Below, piece after piece: positions 8,525 to 18,290 of a DNA stretch of 34,264 nucleotides (positions within the stretch are counted from its first letter, which is position 1; each line of letters starts with the position of its first letter). The stretch comes from Halohasta litorea (GTDB lineage: Archaea > Halobacteriota > Halobacteria > Halobacteriales > Haloferacaceae). The notes below the pieces were generated by a model that saw nothing but the letters and a program-made list of their open reading frames with translations, did no database searches and was not told the origin of the DNA. The DNA lies in NCBI RefSeq assembly GCF_024494645.1, contig NZ_JANHDJ010000014.1, positions 1-34,264 on the forward strand, written 5' to 3'. A program made the translations under genes and the position numbers.

Positions 8525-9504
8525 ATGTCTTCCCTCTCTCGCCGCCAATATCTTGCGGTATCAGCCGCGACAGCCCTTTCGATAACTGCCGGTTTCCAGA
8601 CGTCCTCCTGTACACTGACAAGCCCTGGCGTTGCCCGTTGGTCATAGGCACGCGGCATGCCGCAAAATACCAACGCTGTCCCCGATCAACCGACACTCAC
8701 AGCAGGTGGTAACTATTGGACGACAGCGTTTGAAGATGGTATCGAGATTACTGGTCTTGCTGCCACAGCTTCGACAGCCGTCGTCGTTGGCCATACCTCT
8801 GGTGACCACAATGGTAACTTGACTACACTCAATATCGACGATGGTAGCTCCGACACGACGCACGAACTTGATCGGACGCCGACAGGGCCACCAGCCCTCG
8901 CCGATTCAATCGCTGCCACGCCCGTACTCGGCGACGATCATCAGCGTGCACGTATCCCTGCATCGCCAGCTGTTGACAACAACTACGTGTACATCGCCGC
9001 AGATGGCTCTGCTGCCCAAGGAATTTACGCGCTGGATCGTGAGACTGGCGAGTCACAGTGGGAAATTCCAGGCCCAAATATTCCCGAACCAATGGTTCGC
9101 GTTGAAGATGTTGTCCTTGCGAGCTACGATCGCTATGAACTCGTGGCGTTCGATGCTGCAAGTGGAGAAAGACAGTGGGGGAAGGTGATGTACGATAGCG
9201 ACTTATTCGCGCCGGCAGTCGGACGTAGCCGCATCTTCAGTGGGACAAGGCAACAGTATATGCGCTTGCCATAGAAAATGGTGATATCCACTGGGAGCAG
9301 GATCTCGATATTACAGGGTCACCGTTAGTCGTTGGTCAGTCGGTTGTCGTGCCGACGCGCGACGGCCTCGTGAGTCTGCACGTTGAGGATGGCAGCGAAC
9401 AGTGGACCACGTCTGAGACACCCGATGGAGGATGTATCCCGGTTGGACGTGGGCTGCTGTACGCGTCAGAGAACACAGTATATCTGCAAACAAACTGTGA
9501 GTAA
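8525..9504 (+). pseudogene. PQQ-type beta-propeller protein with Tat signal, disrupted
   Basis: The frame from ATG 8525 starts MSSLSRRQYLAVSAATALSI, a twin-arginine-like export signal. An in-frame TAG at 8645 follows, then the same frame continues with repeats typical of PQQ-like/BamB-like propellers: [20 protein letters not shown] followed by [10 protein letters not shown], then [17 protein letters not shown]. It ends at 9272. A frameshift near 9245 moves the rest to another frame, [20 protein letters not shown], through [16 protein letters not shown] and [16 protein letters not shown], with a stop at 9502-9504. One nonsense mutation and one frameshift are enough to explain it. The former role was probably an exported propeller-fold binding or enzyme protein. 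Confidence 0.75.
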
Positions 9505-9630
9505 CCTCTTGTCGGTGCACGTCAGAGAAGTCATTGTTGACACCTATTCATTCAAGAGGATTTCCCATATTACTCATATTCACGGATTAGTTAGACGGAT
9601 TCTTGAGCGTGTCGTCACCACTATCATAGA

Positions 9631-11304
9631 GTGGTCCTGTCACGTGACTCGTGCCAAGCCGTCTTTCGACAGATTGCCCAGCAGCCGTACGTTGACTGGC
9701 CCGCGTATGAGTCCTCATCACTGTTCGATCGCTCCTCACTTCCCGCACTGGAATCAGACATCCGCGTCGTCGCAGAAGCGTGGTTCAATCACAACGAATA
9801 CGAGGCAATTGAACCGTTCATCCATTCACTGCCGCTTGCATACGTCCAGTTTGAAGCCTACGATTGCTATGGAGGTTCGACGAGCTATGAGATGCAGTCG
9901 CTGTTTCGCCTGTTCCTGCTGAAATAATGCCACGGCTGGGTCCACGAGACCCTCGTCGAGTACCTCTCGCAACACCCAGATCTCTGCAATCAACTCGGTT
10001 TGGGGACAGTACCGGACCAATCAACACTGTGGCGCAGCTGGCACCACCGCTTCACTACTGACCTCCGCGACACAGTCGATACAGCCGCTCGAACACTGCT
10101 TATCAAAGCGCAGAACGCCGGGGTTGCAGTTCCACGAGTACCAGAACAGAATATCCGCAGGCGCAGTGACGAGAGTGAGGCATCAAACTCTGATGACCAG
10201 ACTGTGTTAGAGGAAGTAGGGACAGTCACTGAGCAGGTGAGCCGTGTTGCTTTCCCAGCGTCTCACTTGGACCGTGGCGAGGGCTGTGAGATCCACGAAA
10301 ACGCCTACTGGGATCTCCAGACGCATCTCGGGCTTCGCGAGAACCTGGCTGCCAACGAGGGCGCTCGCAGCTTCATCCACGAATCCAATCCGGAGCGGAC
10401 ACCACTCGGTTATGCTCATCGTGAGCATGTACGCGACCTCTCAATACCGGAGATTCGCGAGATGTATCGACAGGCGGTCAGTCGCCTCCTAGACCGGGTA
10501 GCAGAAACGGAAGAGTTCTTCCGAGCTGGGATTGTCGCGATCGATATTACCGAGTCCGATCCGTTCACCGGAGATCGGACCGGGAACGAAGACGAAATCA
10601 TCGGGACGAAGGAGGAAACCCATGAGTACGCCTACCAGTAAGCGACAGTACAGCTGATTGGGAATGTTGTCCCGATTGTCTTGGATGCGCGGCCGGTACG
10701 GAAAGGGGATACACGTAAGGATATCGTCGAAGATCTCTTGGACTCGGCTGAGGCAGCTGTTCACGTCGATAACGTGCTAATGGATCGGGAGTTCGACAGC
10801 CAGCACATCCTGGAGATGCTGAGCCAGCGTGGGCTTTCCTATGTGGTTCCGAAGCGAATGCAGACCAGCGAGAAAGCACAGGCGAAACGTCTCCTCAAAT
10901 GGGGAAAGGACCGCTACGAGACTGATCGAAAGTTGCATCTCGGCGAAAACGAATGGCACTCAACGACGCTGGTCTATCGGCGCAAGGAGAACGCTGAGTA
11001 CGACAACCACCGGCAGTACTCAGTGTTCATGACGAATCGGGGGAGTGGCCACCTCTCCGAGTACGGGTATCGGTGGGAGATTGAGAGCGGCTACAAGTCG
11101 ATCAAACGCTTCCTGGCCGCCACGACATCGAAAGACTTCGGTCTCCGATTCTTCTACTTCGCGTTCGCCTGTCTGTTGTACTCGATCTGGCGAGCGGTCG
11201 ATCTGCTGGTCCAAGTCGAGTTGATGGGTGAGTACGAACACGCGCCGATTGTGACGGCTGATAACACGTTGACGCTACTGAAGAAGGAGACCGGAATCGG
11301 GTAG
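9631..11304 (+). pseudogene. Haloarchaeal DDE transposase with two in-frame stops
   Basis: One frame runs from about 9631 to 11304 (about 557 codons) with only two interruptions, TAA at 9925 and TAA at 10639, and homologous-looking sequence continues through both. Catalytic-core features are GIVAIDITESDPF (first Asp), VDNVLMDREFDSQHI (second Asp) and YRWEIESGYKSIKRF (Glu), followed by the FFYFAFACLLYSIWR helix. The N-terminal segment LGLGTVPDQSTLWRSWHHRF aligns with the fragment at 16725-17160, so the two are divergent members of one family. No clean terminal repeats or target duplication are evident. The upstream boundary lies just after the PQQ remnant. Confidence 0.8.
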
Positions 11305-11333
11305 ATAGCCGCTCAGTCTAGACTAGTGCCGAT

Positions 11334-11368
11334 TTTCTGAGTGGCAACGCTGACGGTAATCTCAGAAA
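11334..11368. repeat. Short inverted repeat after the transposase
   Basis: TTTCTGAG (11334-11341) pairs with CTCAGAAA (11361-11368) across a 19-base loop, about 30 bases after the transposase stop. It may be a terminator hairpin or part of the element's end. The remaining bases to 11535 hold no gene that I can support. Confidence 0.4.
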
Positions 11369-11535
11369 GCCCCCGATATAGTTGATAATACGCCAGGAAG
11401 GGGCGATTGAGAGTCGATCTGAAGCAGTTTCTGGTCGCGGATTCGGTCGAAATCACGCATCATAGCCCTGTTAACTCTCCTGTAGTCTCAACCTCCAACC
11501 TAGTATTATTGTACCCGTCTTTGAAATTATAGTGA

Positions 11536-11972
11536 ATGTACGACCGAATTCTGCTTTCGACAGATGGCACACTCGCGTCTGATTGATCTGAAGCGCACGC
11601 ATTCGACTTGGCGGCTATGCACGACGCTGTCCTCCATGTGCTCTACGTCGTCGACGAGGATGTCGTGACGGCCTACAGCGGTGACGAGTACGTCGACGAA
11701 GCCGAAGGCCCCGAACACGGTCTCGAAGAACACGGCGAAGAAACGCTTTCCGAGCTCCGGAGTCAAGCGTCGACATCGAGACAGCAATGCAACATGGTCA
11801 ACCCGCCGAGACCATCGTTGCGTACGCCGATACCCACGACATGGATTTGCTCGTACTCGGTACCAAACGCCGACCGGACGAATATCGCGCTCTACTCGGC
11901 AGTGTTACTGACCGCGTCCTCCGATTGACTATCAGGCCAGCGACCGTCGTGAAAACCGAAGTCAGCGAGTAG
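11536..11972 (+). pseudogene. Universal stress protein (UspA), broken
   Basis: The frame starts MYDRILLSTDGTLASD, the classic UspA beginning, and hits TGA at 11584. It resumes as SEAHAFDLAAMHDAVLHVLY followed by VVDEDVVTAYSGDEYV. After SELRSQA a frameshift near 11770-11790 moves the remainder to another frame: HGQPAETIVAYADTHDMDLL followed by VLGTKRRPDEY, then the modified ATP-binding end GSVTDRVLRLTIRPATVVKT. All parts of a roughly 145-residue UspA are present, so inactivation looks recent and due to two lesions. Confidence 0.82.
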
Positions 11973-12117
11973 CAACCAACCAATCGCTAGCGGCCATCGT
12001 CAGGTGTGAGACGAGCACAACGAACACTGCTCGGTCCTGTTGAATCCGACGAACGAGTATGGGCCTCCCAAGATAATGAGTAATGGCGAACTGTCGGTTT
12101 TGTATTCCGACATAGCC

Positions 12118-12124
12118 TATAAAG
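12118..12124 (+). promoter_or_regulatory. TATA box for copB
   Basis: TATAAAG sits 79 bases before the copB start. It would place transcription near 12145-12150, leaving a leader of about 55 bases that contains AGAGG (12191-12195) at a good Shine-Dalgarno distance from ATG 12203. Confidence 0.5.
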
Positions 12125-12202
12125 ATAGTCCGCTCAACGGGATCCAAACTGCCCACACACCCAACACCCTCCAGGTCGAACTACTGCCTAAGAGGCCAAT
12201 CA

Positions 12203-14464
12203 ATGGATGACCACGATCACTCAAAAGACACTGAGAAGTCGTCGGTTCAACCACCCGATGACGGTACCCAACACGACCATAATCCAGAACGTAATGCTGG
12301 CTCCGATGAGAGGGACTCTCGGACTGAGCAGGCTCTGCTTGAGGGAGAAGCCGAAGATACAGACAAGGCCGAACAGGAACTGAATGAACACTCCGAGCAC
12401 CAGATGGATCACGGAAATGGAGGAGACGGCCACGGAGATCACGGCGGTATGCATGAAGGACACGAACAGATGTTCCGCCGCCGATTCTTCGTTTCGATGG
12501 TTCTCTCAATTCCTGTCCTCCTCTACAGCGAGACACTTCAGGAGTGGCTCGGGTTCTCTGTCCCAGCGTTCCCTGGCAGCGAGTGGATCAACCCTGTCTT
12601 TGCAGTGATCGTCTTCGGATATGGTGGGATTCCGTTCCTCCAGATGGCAGTGCCGGAGCTAAAAGACCGGTCGCCGGGGATGATGACCCTCATCTCGATG
12701 GCGATCAGCGTCGCGTTTGTCTACAGCCTCGCCACAGTCATCTTCCCTGCACAATCGGCGTTCTTCTGGGAACTCGTCACGCTGATCGACATCATGTTGC
12801 TGGGCCACTGGATCGAGATGCGGTCGGTGCGGCGGGCTTCAAGCGCACTCGATGAACTGGCAAAACTGATGCCCGACACTGCCGAACGCATCACCGAGGA
12901 GGGTGATACTGAAGAAGTCCCTGTCAGTGAACTCTCCGAAGGGGACCTTGTTCTTGTTCGACCGGGCGCAAGCGTTCCTGCTGACGGTGTCGTTGAGAAG
13001 GGCGATTCGGACGTCAATGAGTCGATGATTACCGGCGAGTCGAAACCGGTCTCGAAAGAGCCGGAAGATAAGGTTATTGGCGGGACAATCAACGGTGACG
13101 GAAGCCTTCGGATTCGGATTGGTGCAACTGGTGAAGAGACGACACTTGCTGGGATAATGCGCCTGGTCGACGAAGCCCAGCAGAGCAAGTCTCAGACGCA
13201 GGTGCTGGCTGACCGCGCAGCTGGCTGGCTGTTCTACGTTGCTGTCGCAGCTGCTGGTCTGACTGCGATTGCGTGGACGGTTGCGGTGTCGTTCAATGCC
13301 ACAGTCATCGAGCGCGTCGTCACAGTTCTCGTCATTGCCTGCCCGCATGCACTCGGGCTCGCGATTCCACTGGTCGTCGCGATCAACACGTCACTCGCGG
13401 CTCGCAACGGGATGCTCATCCATGACCGGATCGCCATGGAAGAGGCACGGAACTTGGATGCGATCATCTTCGACAAGACAGGGACGCTCACCGAAGGCGA
13501 GCACGGCGTCGTCGACATGGCGACCGTCGACGGCGTCACCGAAGACAACGCACTCGCGTTGGCAGCGGCCGTTGAGAGCGATTCAGAGCACATGATTGCA
13601 CGGGCCATCCGCGAGGCTGCAGAAGAGCGAGACCTTACTGCTCCTGATGCAGCGGACTTTGAGGCGATCAAAGGCAGGGGCGTCCGCGCGAACGTCAACG
13701 GGAACGAGGTGTACGTCGGCGGGCCGAACCTGCTGACCCAACTCGACAGTGAGGTCCCCGCCCATCTCCAGCGATTTGCTGACGAAGCCGGCCAGAACGC
13801 CCATACAGTAGTGTATCTTGTTCGAGAAAGAGAGCTGATTGCCGCCTTCGCGATGGCTGACGTAATTCGCGAAGAGAGTTACCGCGTCGTCGACGCCCTG
13901 CACGACCTTGGCATTGAGGTGGCGATGTTGACTGGCGACTCCCAAGATGTTGCCAACGCCGTTGCCGATGAACTGGGCATCGATACAGTGTTCGCGGAAG
14001 TCCTCCCCGAAGATAAAGACGAGAAGGTACAGGAACTCCAAAATCAGAACAAGCTCGTGGGGATGGTTGGCGATGGGGTAAACGACGCACCAGCGCTGAC
14101 GCGAGCCGACGTCGGAATCGCTATCGGAAGCGGAACCGACGTTGCAGTCCAGTCAGCCGATGTCATTCTCGTGCAGAACAACCCGATGGATGTGGTTCGG
14201 CTCGTCAAGCTCAGCAAGGCGAGCTACCGGAAAATGAAAGAGAACATTGTTTGGGCGGCCGGATACAACGTCTTTGCGATCCCACTTGCAGCGGGCGTAT
14301 TGGCTCCGATAGGAATTCTGCTGTCGCCTGCTGTTGGCGCACTACTGATGTCGCTGAGTACGGTCATCGTCGCCATCAACGCCCAACTGCTCCGGCGAGT
14401 GGATCTATCGATTCCCGAGCTTCCAGGAGTAGCATCACCCACTGACGCTCAAGTTGCAGACTGA
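12203..14464 (+). CDS. copB: CopB-type copper-exporting P1B-3 ATPase
   Basis: A complete 753-residue P-type ATPase. The first 90 residues are rich in His and Asp/Glu ([23 protein letters not shown]) in place of a CxxC metal domain. Key motifs: TGES (277-280, actuator), CPH (380-382, metal-binding helix 6), DKTGT with catalytic D424, SEHM (461-464), TGD (577-579) and GDGVND (623-628). Helix 7 carries YN-x4-P and helix 8 carries MSLST. CPH, YN-x4-P and MS-x-ST together define subclass P1B-3, which exports copper or silver from the cytoplasm. The usual HP dipeptide in the nucleotide domain reads HM here. It is the only long intact gene in the decayed region, which suggests selection for metal resistance. 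The nearby SHOCT protein (opposite strand) may be related. Confidence 0.95.
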   Translation: MDDHDHSKDTEKSSVQPPDDGTQHDHNPERNAGSDERDSRTEQALLEGEAEDTDKAEQELNEHSEHQMDHGNGGDGHGDHGGMHEGHEQMFRRRFFVSMVLSIPVLLYSETLQEWLGFSVPAFPGSEWINPVFAVIVFGYGGIPFLQMAVPELKDRSPGMMTLISMAISVAFVYSLATVIFPAQSAFFWELVTLIDIMLLGHWIEMRSVRRASSALDELAKLMPDTAERITEEGDTEEVPVSELSEGDLVLVRPGASVPADGVVEKGDSDVNESMITGESKPVSKEPEDKVIGGTINGDGSLRIRIGATGEETTLAGIMRLVDEAQQSKSQTQVLADRAAGWLFYVAVAAAGLTAIAWTVAVSFNATVIERVVTVLVIACPHALGLAIPLVVAINTSLAARNGMLIHDRIAMEEARNLDAIIFDKTGTLTEGEHGVVDMATVDGVTEDNALALAAAVESDSEHMIARAIREAAEERDLTAPDAADFEAIKGRGVRANVNGNEVYVGGPNLLTQLDSEVPAHLQRFADEAGQNAHTVVYLVRERELIAAFAMADVIREESYRVVDALHDLGIEVAMLTGDSQDVANAVADELGIDTVFAEVLPEDKDEKVQELQNQNKLVGMVGDGVNDAPALTRADVGIAIGSGTDVAVQSADVILVQNNPMDVVRLVKLSKASYRKMKENIVWAAGYNVFAIPLAAGVLAPIGILLSPAVGALLMSLSTVIVAINAQLLRRVDLSIPELPGVASPTDAQVAD

Positions 14465-14541
14465 TGCGGTCGTATTGAATCAACTACAATTCCACCAAAC
14501 GACTATTTCAATCAGATAGTATTTCGACATAGGAGCTCACG

Positions 14542-14547
14542 TTTTTT
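14542..14547 (+). terminator. T-run terminator after copB
   Basis: Six consecutive T residues follow a GC-containing stretch about 80 bases after the copB stop, as expected for a T-rich archaeal terminator. The stretch from 14465 to 14655 otherwise holds no gene. Confidence 0.35.
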
Positions 14548-14655
14548 CGCGAAGTCCTGATTCAAAATCGTCTGTATCATCACGCGATATCGGCGTCTTC
14601 GATACCAACAGGACTGTTCACCTCAGTGGCTACTGTCGTTAGTATGGTCAGAGTA

Positions 14656-15012
14656 CTACGGTTCGTTTTCGAGTCGTTCTCGCCGGCGTTCGTATTCGTC
14701 GTCGCTCAGATCGCCGCGAGCGTAGGCGGCGCGTAACTCCCCGAGAGCCGGATCCGATTCACCTTCTTCGGAGCTACGGAGCACCCTATAGAGGAGATAA
14801 CCGAGTCCAACAACGATTATCAGTGGAACGAGCCACATAAGACTCCACATCCAAGTCGCTCCTGTGCCGTCGACCATGCCGCCATTCCACATATATCCGC
14901 CACCCCACATTCCCATTGCAGGCATCATGACTAGCATCATGATGAGAGGAAGGACGACAACTGCGATGACAACAATGAGCAGGAGTTTGAGAAGCGTATC
15001 AGTTGAAGTCAT
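14656..15012 (-). CDS. SHOCT-domain membrane protein
   Basis: A 118-residue protein starting MTSTDTLLKLLLIVVIAVVV. It has two membrane segments (about residues 8-31 and 54-75) separated by a Met/Gly/Trp-rich loop (MPAMGMWGGGYMWNGGMVDG), and ends in a SHOCT motif, ALGELRAAYARGDLSDDEYE. The frame is open 55 codons further upstream to 15177, but that extension is not protein-like, so I take ATG 15012. SHOCT is a short helix-turn motif often found after membrane segments and thought to mediate assembly. The Met-rich loop next to a copper ATPase gene fits a metal-related role, but this is inference. Confidence 0.72.
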   Translation of the reverse strand: MTSTDTLLKLLLIVVIAVVVLPLIMMLVMMPAMGMWGGGYMWNGGMVDGTGATWMWSLMWLVPLIIVVGLGYLLYRVLRSSEEGESDPALGELRAAYARGDLSDDEYERRRERLENEP

Positions 15013-15182
15013 GAGGTTCCATTTTCTGCTGTGAGAGTATAGTTCTGCTTGCCAATTGGAAGGTGGAATCAGCGGACGTGTGTATGGTGATCTTGGGTAA
15101 CTGTTCAGTGAGAAGTGCTCAATAAATAAGCAGAGGTCGCCAACGAGTGGATTATCCTCGTTCAAAAAGGTGTACATGAACG

Positions 15183-15935
15183 CTATTGTTTTGCGAGCAA
15201 CTGCTCTTCGCGTATATTTTCAAACCCGAGGATAACGATTATCGCGCTCATCACTAGCGTTCCTCCTAGAAGAAGCATCAAACTGAGATTATGTAGCAGT
15301 TCAATGCCATACGTGTGACTCACAGTTTTACTTGCCACCGAAACACTCCCAATGAGTAACATGACGCCGAAGGCTGTTTTGAGTTCAGCGTCGTCGAGAT
15401 AATCTGTGAGTCCAGCACCGATGCGGGTTCCGACCGTGCTACCGACGAGCAAGGGAAGTAACATCGCGAAGTGAATCGCTCCCCGTTGTCCGTATACGAA
15501 TGACCCATACGCACTGGAAATTGTGATCTGAAAAATATCTGTTCCGACAGCGACAGCTCCCGGCATCGTAAGGCCATACATGAGTGCGGGCACCATCAAG
15601 AACCCGCCACCGACACCAAGGAATCCCGAGAGGCTTCCAACTACCACTGCGATCAAGAGTATGATCCATACAGAGATTTCAACACCAGTATCGAACGACA
15701 GCATCGGCGGGATGGATACTTGTTCGAGATAGGATGTGACCGTTGACTGGTTCACAATTGTGCTCTCATTCTCGATCGCGGGATGTCGACCATCTTGGAT
15801 GACGAACACACCAACGGCCGCGAGAAGGACAATATACAACACACTCACTACGATATCTGCAAGTCCAATATCTACCAGTACAAGGAGCACTCGTCTTCCA
15901 ATTTCGATACCAGTTGTCATTCCTGCAATCAACAC
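15183..15935 (-). pseudogene. TauE/SafE-family anion exporter, N-terminus missing
   Basis: The sequence reads GIEIGRRVLLVLVDIGLADI, then GSLSGFLGVGGGFLMVPALM at the second repeat, and GTDIFQITISSAYGSFVYGQ, all typical of TauE/SafE (DUF81) permeases that export sulfite or related organosulfur anions. Haloarchaeal members have roughly 330-350 residues with two repeats. Here only 250 remain, and the first repeat with its own GFLG(V/I)GGG motif is absent. The frame starts at a TTG right at the junction with the transposase fragment at 15943, with no start signal. I infer that transposon insertion removed about 90 N-terminal residues, so the protein is probably non-functional. The C-terminal part is intact. 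Confidence 0.75.
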
Positions 15936-15942
15936 TCGGTGA

Positions 15943-16730
15943 TCAAATCTGAAGCTTCGTTCCGTCGACCAGTCACAGCTGCAATCGACATCACGACCGT
16001 GCCATACTACGGCGATGTCGACGGGATGCCGATGGTTAGTGGGCTTGATCAGGAGAACCGAGCGTTCAAATTCGCCACCCTGTCGATTGTCGGGCTGAAT
16101 ATTCCACTCGTACTGGCTGTCGAACCAGTTCAGGAAAGTTCAGCTTGGGACGATAACGCACCTAATCAAGTCTATCGTGTTGTTCGTCGGTTGGTACGAC
16201 GTGCTAAGAAGCACGTCTCCATCGAGACTGTCCTGTGCGACCGGGAGTTCGATTCTATGCGAGTGTTCCAGACGTTGTCAAATCCCGGTGTGAACTACCT
16301 CATCCCGAAACGGATTACCAATTCTGAACAGAACGTTCTCGATCATCTGGAGGAGGACGATCAAGAGGTCGCGGTTGAGTCGGCCTCCGTCCACGTCGAG
16401 ACGGGATCGAATCCGATGCGGTTCCTATACGTGCCGTCGACGAAAGGCGAAGGAATGGCGGTATTTGCGACAAATATGCAAGTAGGACCAGATGAGGCCG
16501 AAGCATTCTGCCACCGGTATAGTCGCCGATGGCAGATCGAAAACGAGTACAAATCAATCAAAGGTGATTTCTTAGTGAAGACCTCCTCGAAAGACTACCG
16601 TATACGGCTGTTCTATTTCGTGTTTGCCGTGCTATTGTACAATATCTGGCGGCTCACCGACTTTTTGCTGAAAGCCGGTATTGACGGTGAGATGGACTAC
16701 GCGCCGGTTCTGACGGCTGCCTCGTTATCC
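15943..16730 (+). pseudogene. C-terminal (catalytic) half of a DDE transposase, inverted
   Basis: From 15943 the plus strand reads KSEASFRRPVTAAIDITTVP, VETVLCDREFDSMRVFQTL-like sequence (here IETVLCDREFDSMRVF), then YSRRWQIENEYKSIKGDFLV and LFYFVFAVLLYNIWRLTDF. This is the catalytic core of the same family as 9631-11304 (DIT, DREFD and E-YKSIK acidic residues all present) but a divergent member. It has no N-terminal region of its own, and family similarity ends near 16720-16730 (DYAPVLTAAS). The frame is open further to 16826, but that part is antisense to the N-terminal half on the minus strand. The first codons abut the truncated TauE gene. Confidence 0.8.
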
Positions 16731-17160
16731 TCGATAGAATGGTTCTCTTCGTCGACAACCTCTGATTTCGGTCGAACACCAGGAGTCGAGAAATCACGGT
16801 CGTGGGCCTCTTTGACGACGAAGTGAGCAGCGGTCTGAACGAACTCGCGGACGCCGTCGTCGAAGCGTTTGCGCCACGTCCGAGACAGCACGGATTCATC
16901 TGGAATGTGATCTAAACCCAGTGGCTCAGCGAGTTCCTGCTATCGGGCCAACTGTCGCCCGTTATCTCCCGGTAGATGAGGGGTCGGACTATTCCGAGAA
17001 ACGAATATGGAGCAGGGTGCCACTTGGGATACCCGTCATGGAGTAGTTCAGTCCGAATCGAACTCTTGGTGATACTTGATACGAGCAGGTTTCCGGTCCG
17101 CAGTTGTGCTGTAATTTCGATACCAGTACTGTAGGCATCGGTCATTCGGCGGGTACGATC
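16725..17160 (-). pseudogene. N-terminal half of the same DDE transposase, opposite strand
   Basis: The minus strand reads TGIEITAQLRTGNLLVSSIT, then LLHDGYPKWHPAPYSFLGIV with RPLIYREITGDS, a frameshift near 16945, then ELAEPLGLDHIPDESVLSRT, WRKRFDDGVREFVQTAAHFV and DFSTPGVRPKSEVVDEEN. This aligns with the N-terminal third of the transposase at 9631 (LGLGTVPDQSTLWRSWHHRF). It stops where the inverted C-terminal half begins, so together the two fragments account for one complete transposase in two orientations. Confidence 0.7.
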
Positions 17161-17313
17161 TGAGAGTGGGCCCTGCGAATTCAATATTTAGTTATAGTCA
17201 CATCAGTGAGGCAGAAGCCAATGAGGTTCGTGTCGGTCTTGTTTTAGTATTTGTTGGCATTCTATATCTGAAATGGAATCACCCACACCGGTGAGTAATA
17301 AAGACCATCTGCC

Positions 17314-17499
17314 ATGCCAGAACACCTAAGCGACCTCCCGGCGAGCGTGCCACGAAAAGGAGCGTGTCTGGACCTATTTGATAGATCTGGCACTGAGGCC
17401 CGCAAAGAACGTTTGTGGGCTGTCGAAAACGTAGCCGATGGTTTAGTCAACAGAACCGACGACGACCGACTGACCGTCATGGGTAGTAGTACGGAGTAA
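17314..17499 (+). other. Short open frame, possible UspA-like fragment
   Basis: A 61-codon frame whose second half reads RKERLWAVENVADGLVNRTD, then DDRLTVMGSSTE. The VAD-x-(L/I)-V-x-x-x-x-x-x-DL(T/V)V(M/I)G(S/A) pattern resembles the nucleotide-binding part of universal stress proteins, often found as domains beside amino-acid transporters. The frame stops right after it, so if real this is only a remnant. The evidence is weak. Confidence 0.25.
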
Positions 17500-17510
17500 C
17501 AATTCCTTTC

Positions 17511-18290
17511 TTAAACGCTTAGATTGACACCTTCAACACACCGCACAACATCGTCGACTGATAACATCTCGAAGACAAAGTAGTCAGCCGGGACAGTCTC
17601 GACAACTTCTTTGTAGGCTTCGAGTGGCTCGTGCTGATCGCCGGTACCATCATTGGTGTGGAGGTGGCAGACACCGATACGGTCGCCGAAGGCCGAAACG
17701 AAGTCTTCCCATTCATGGCCACTAACCTTCGCATGGCCCACGTCTAGGGTCACTTTGAGGAACTCCTTGTCGACCGGAACATCAGCGAGGAAGTCAGCGA
17801 GGTCTGTTGGTGTAGTGGTATGCCGGCGCTTCGACTCGCTTGTCGGCTGGTTTTCGACACAGATCGGAACCTCGACTGCTTCGGCGTAGGTGGCACACTC
17901 GATGAGCGACTGGCGCGCGTTTGCGGCAGCCTTTGTTTGGACCCAATCGGGATACCGATATGGAACTGAACCACCGTGAAGGACGACTGCTCCGGCCCCG
18001 GCGTTCGAAGCATCGTCGAGCGTCCGTTTGACTAGGTCGACGCTCGCCTCTCGCACGTCGTCGTTGAAACTCCCCATGTTCCAGTCACGGAACGGGGCAT
18101 GGTAGGTCAGCGAGACGTTATACTGGTCGGTCAGCTCTCCGAGTTCGCTGGGCGTGGGTGTCTCCGGATACCCCTCCAAATACTCCTGTTTGAGTTCGAG
18201 GTGGTTTAGTCCGAGATCGGTCAGCGTCTCTAGGAACGTCTCGACGGGCGTGTTGAACCGGACATCCATCGCCGCCCCGAGCCGACTCAT
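17511..18290 (-). CDS. AP-endonuclease-2/epimerase-like TIM barrel in the C-P lyase operon
   Basis: A 259-residue protein of the xylose-isomerase-like TIM-barrel superfamily (sugar-phosphate isomerase/epimerase; AP endonuclease family 2). Likely metal ligands and active-site residues lie on successive strand ends: H64 (YHAPF), H105 (LHGGS), E146 (CVENQP), D183 and H186 (LDVGHAKVSG), H209/H211/D214 (HLHTND), and E241 (FVFEML). Its ATG overlaps the phnM stop by four bases (ATGA), so it is the last gene of the phn operon and is co-translated. Related enzymes isomerise sugars or hydrolyse phosphodiester bonds using divalent metals. No phnN or phnP is present here, so I infer that it may act on the phosphoribosyl product of the C-P lyase path. 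The exact reaction is unknown. Confidence 0.82.
   Translation of the reverse strand: MSRLGAAMDVRFNTPVETFLETLTDLGLNHLELKQEYLEGYPETPTPSELGELTDQYNVSLTYHAPFRDWNMGSFNDDVREASVDLVKRTLDDASNAGAGAVVLHGGSVPYRYPDWVQTKAAANARQSLIECATYAEAVEVPICVENQPTSESKRRHTTTPTDLADFLADVPVDKEFLKVTLDVGHAKVSGHEWEDFVSAFGDRIGVCHLHTNDGTGDQHEPLEAYKEVVETVPADYFVFEMLSVDDVVRCVEGVNLSV

Noticed and set aside
9383-9922. 179-codon plus-strand frame spanning the PQQ remnant and the transposase start
   Set aside because: It crosses two unrelated remnants in a non-coding frame and lacks any domain.
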